DNA of 64,000 bases, from positions 19,967 through 83,966 of the forward strand of contig JAEOTZ010000056.1 of NCBI GenBank assembly GCA_016839585.1, given 5' to 3'. Made by a program: the position numbers and the translations under genes. Origin of the DNA: Promethearchaeota archaeon (lineage in GTDB: Archaea > Asgardarchaeota > Lokiarchaeia > Sigyniarchaeales > SOKP01). The stretch's first letter is position 1, and each line of letters starts with the position of its first letter. The notes under the pieces are model-generated. The model had not been told where the DNA came from. It saw nothing but the letters and a program-made list of their open reading frames with translations, and made no database searches. Positions 63,497 through 64,000 of the stretch are shown here, piece after piece.

Positions 63497-64000
63497 TTAT
63501 TTAATACTTTCAATTTTTAATTTTAAAACAAAATTATTATGTTGAGGATCATTTACATTTTCGCTTTTTCCATAGCAATTTATTCGATAATCAGTTGTTA
63601 ATGCTTTTTCTAAGGAATGCATAATAAATCCTTTAAATAATTCACATGATACACCTATTTCAGAACAGAAAATACATTTTTCGACTTTAACTGCAAACAA
63701 ATTATTAGATTTTTCTATAATTTCAACTTTCCAATCTGTTAAGATTAATTCATTTATTTCATGTATTATCTCTTCAAAACTTTTTCCGAATGGAAATAAA
63801 TAAAATGAAAATTTCTTTCCAATTTCAAAAAGTAATTTGTTAGAATCAAATAATAGACAATTTTGAGCAGCAATAATTTTTTTAAAAGAAAAGAAATCGA
63901 TAGTACCATTAGGATCGACATCTCTCATATCCTTCAGATGTATCAAACCTGCTTCTTTTAGAATAGATTTCATTCCATCATAATCAAGATTGTCTAAATA
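63497..64000 (-). CDS. V4R-like (TRAPP/Bet3-fold) protein, 5' end beyond the window
   Basis: This frame is still open at the right edge, so the start lies outside. The visible 167 residues include a loop GKKFSFYLFPFGKSFEEI. A Cys-rich region follows (KCIFCSEIGVSCELFKGFI) ahead of a helix and strand ending, which is the V4R zinc/helix signature in which Cys pairs flank a Gly and the F-x-G-F helix. It resembles the V4R gene at 53640 in domain order and lies directly upstream of a small GTPase. V4R identity is inferred by pattern and is less certain than for that gene. Confidence 0.6.
   Translation of the reverse strand, partial: YLDNLDYDGMKSILKEAGLIHLKDMRDVDPNGTIDFFSFKKIIAAQNCLLFDSNKLLFEIGKKFSFYLFPFGKSFEEIIHEINELILTDWKVEIIEKSNNLFAVKVEKCIFCSEIGVSCELFKGFIMHSLEKALTTDYRINCYGKSENVNDPQHNNFVLKLKIESIK

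Overview
This window is most likely chromosomal DNA of an Asgard archaeon, probably of the Lokiarchaeia. It is very AT-rich (about 30% GC by eye). The information-processing genes are archaeal: TBP, thermosome, Alba, eL38, eL40, archaeal-type AspRS, TruD, Pth2, deoxyhypusine synthase and Cdc48. Mixed with them are genes typical of eukaryotes and Asgard archaea: four Ras/Rab/Arf-like small GTPases, a profilin-like protein, an Rpn11-like JAMM protease, three longin-like proteins and two V4R (TRAPP/Bet3-fold) proteins. A PSTK-like kinase fits the known selenocysteine machinery of Lokiarchaeota. No rRNA, tRNA or CRISPR array was seen.

Layout. 1-6.9 kb: Fe-S scaffold, hydrolase, PRPP synthetase, JAMM protease, Alba, and a VTT membrane protein with a cyclophilin-like partner. 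7.4-10.6 kb: leftward AspRS / methionine aminopeptidase / nucleotidyltransferase operon. 10.7-12.3 kb: orphan DNA methyltransferase. 12.3-14.8 kb: leftward eL38 / zinc protein / Pth2 / TruD translation operon. 15-17.5 kb: eL40 and thermosome. 17.5-26.8 kb: an accessory stretch with duplicated fragments, two near-identical zinc-ribbon genes that appear to start at ATT, gene relics, a wHTH-TPR regulator pair and two large surface proteins. 27-35.6 kb: two ABC ATPases, one with its FtsX-like permease, a cyclase, a membrane protein with a longin-like tail, an HDAC-family deacetylase and profilin. 35.8-43.3 kb: membrane and exported proteins, an acyl-CoA ligase and a regulator. 43.3-50.2 kb: a GTPase, a Lin0512 protein, a reductive-dehalogenase-like Fe-S protein, an ArgRS / agmatinase / deoxyhypusine synthase operon and a longin protein. 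50.4-57.2 kb: M29 aminopeptidase, PncC, a GTPase / thioredoxin-like / V4R / GTPase cluster, TBP, acylphosphatase and a longin-wHTH fusion. 57.4-64 kb: GIY-YIG nuclease, PSTK-like kinase, Cdc48 ending in a proteasome-docking tail, a 5'-truncated endonuclease relic, an aminotransferase, and a GTPase behind a second V4R gene that runs off the window.

The most notable signal is recurring. Small GTPases sit directly beside V4R proteins, whose fold is that of the Bet3 subunits of the eukaryotic Rab-GEF TRAPP, at two separate places. Longin-like proteins, profilin, a Cdc48 unfoldase and a JAMM isopeptidase are nearby. This looks like a dispersed proto-membrane-trafficking and protein-turnover gene set. 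The GTPase-V4R pairing is the candidate system most worth testing.
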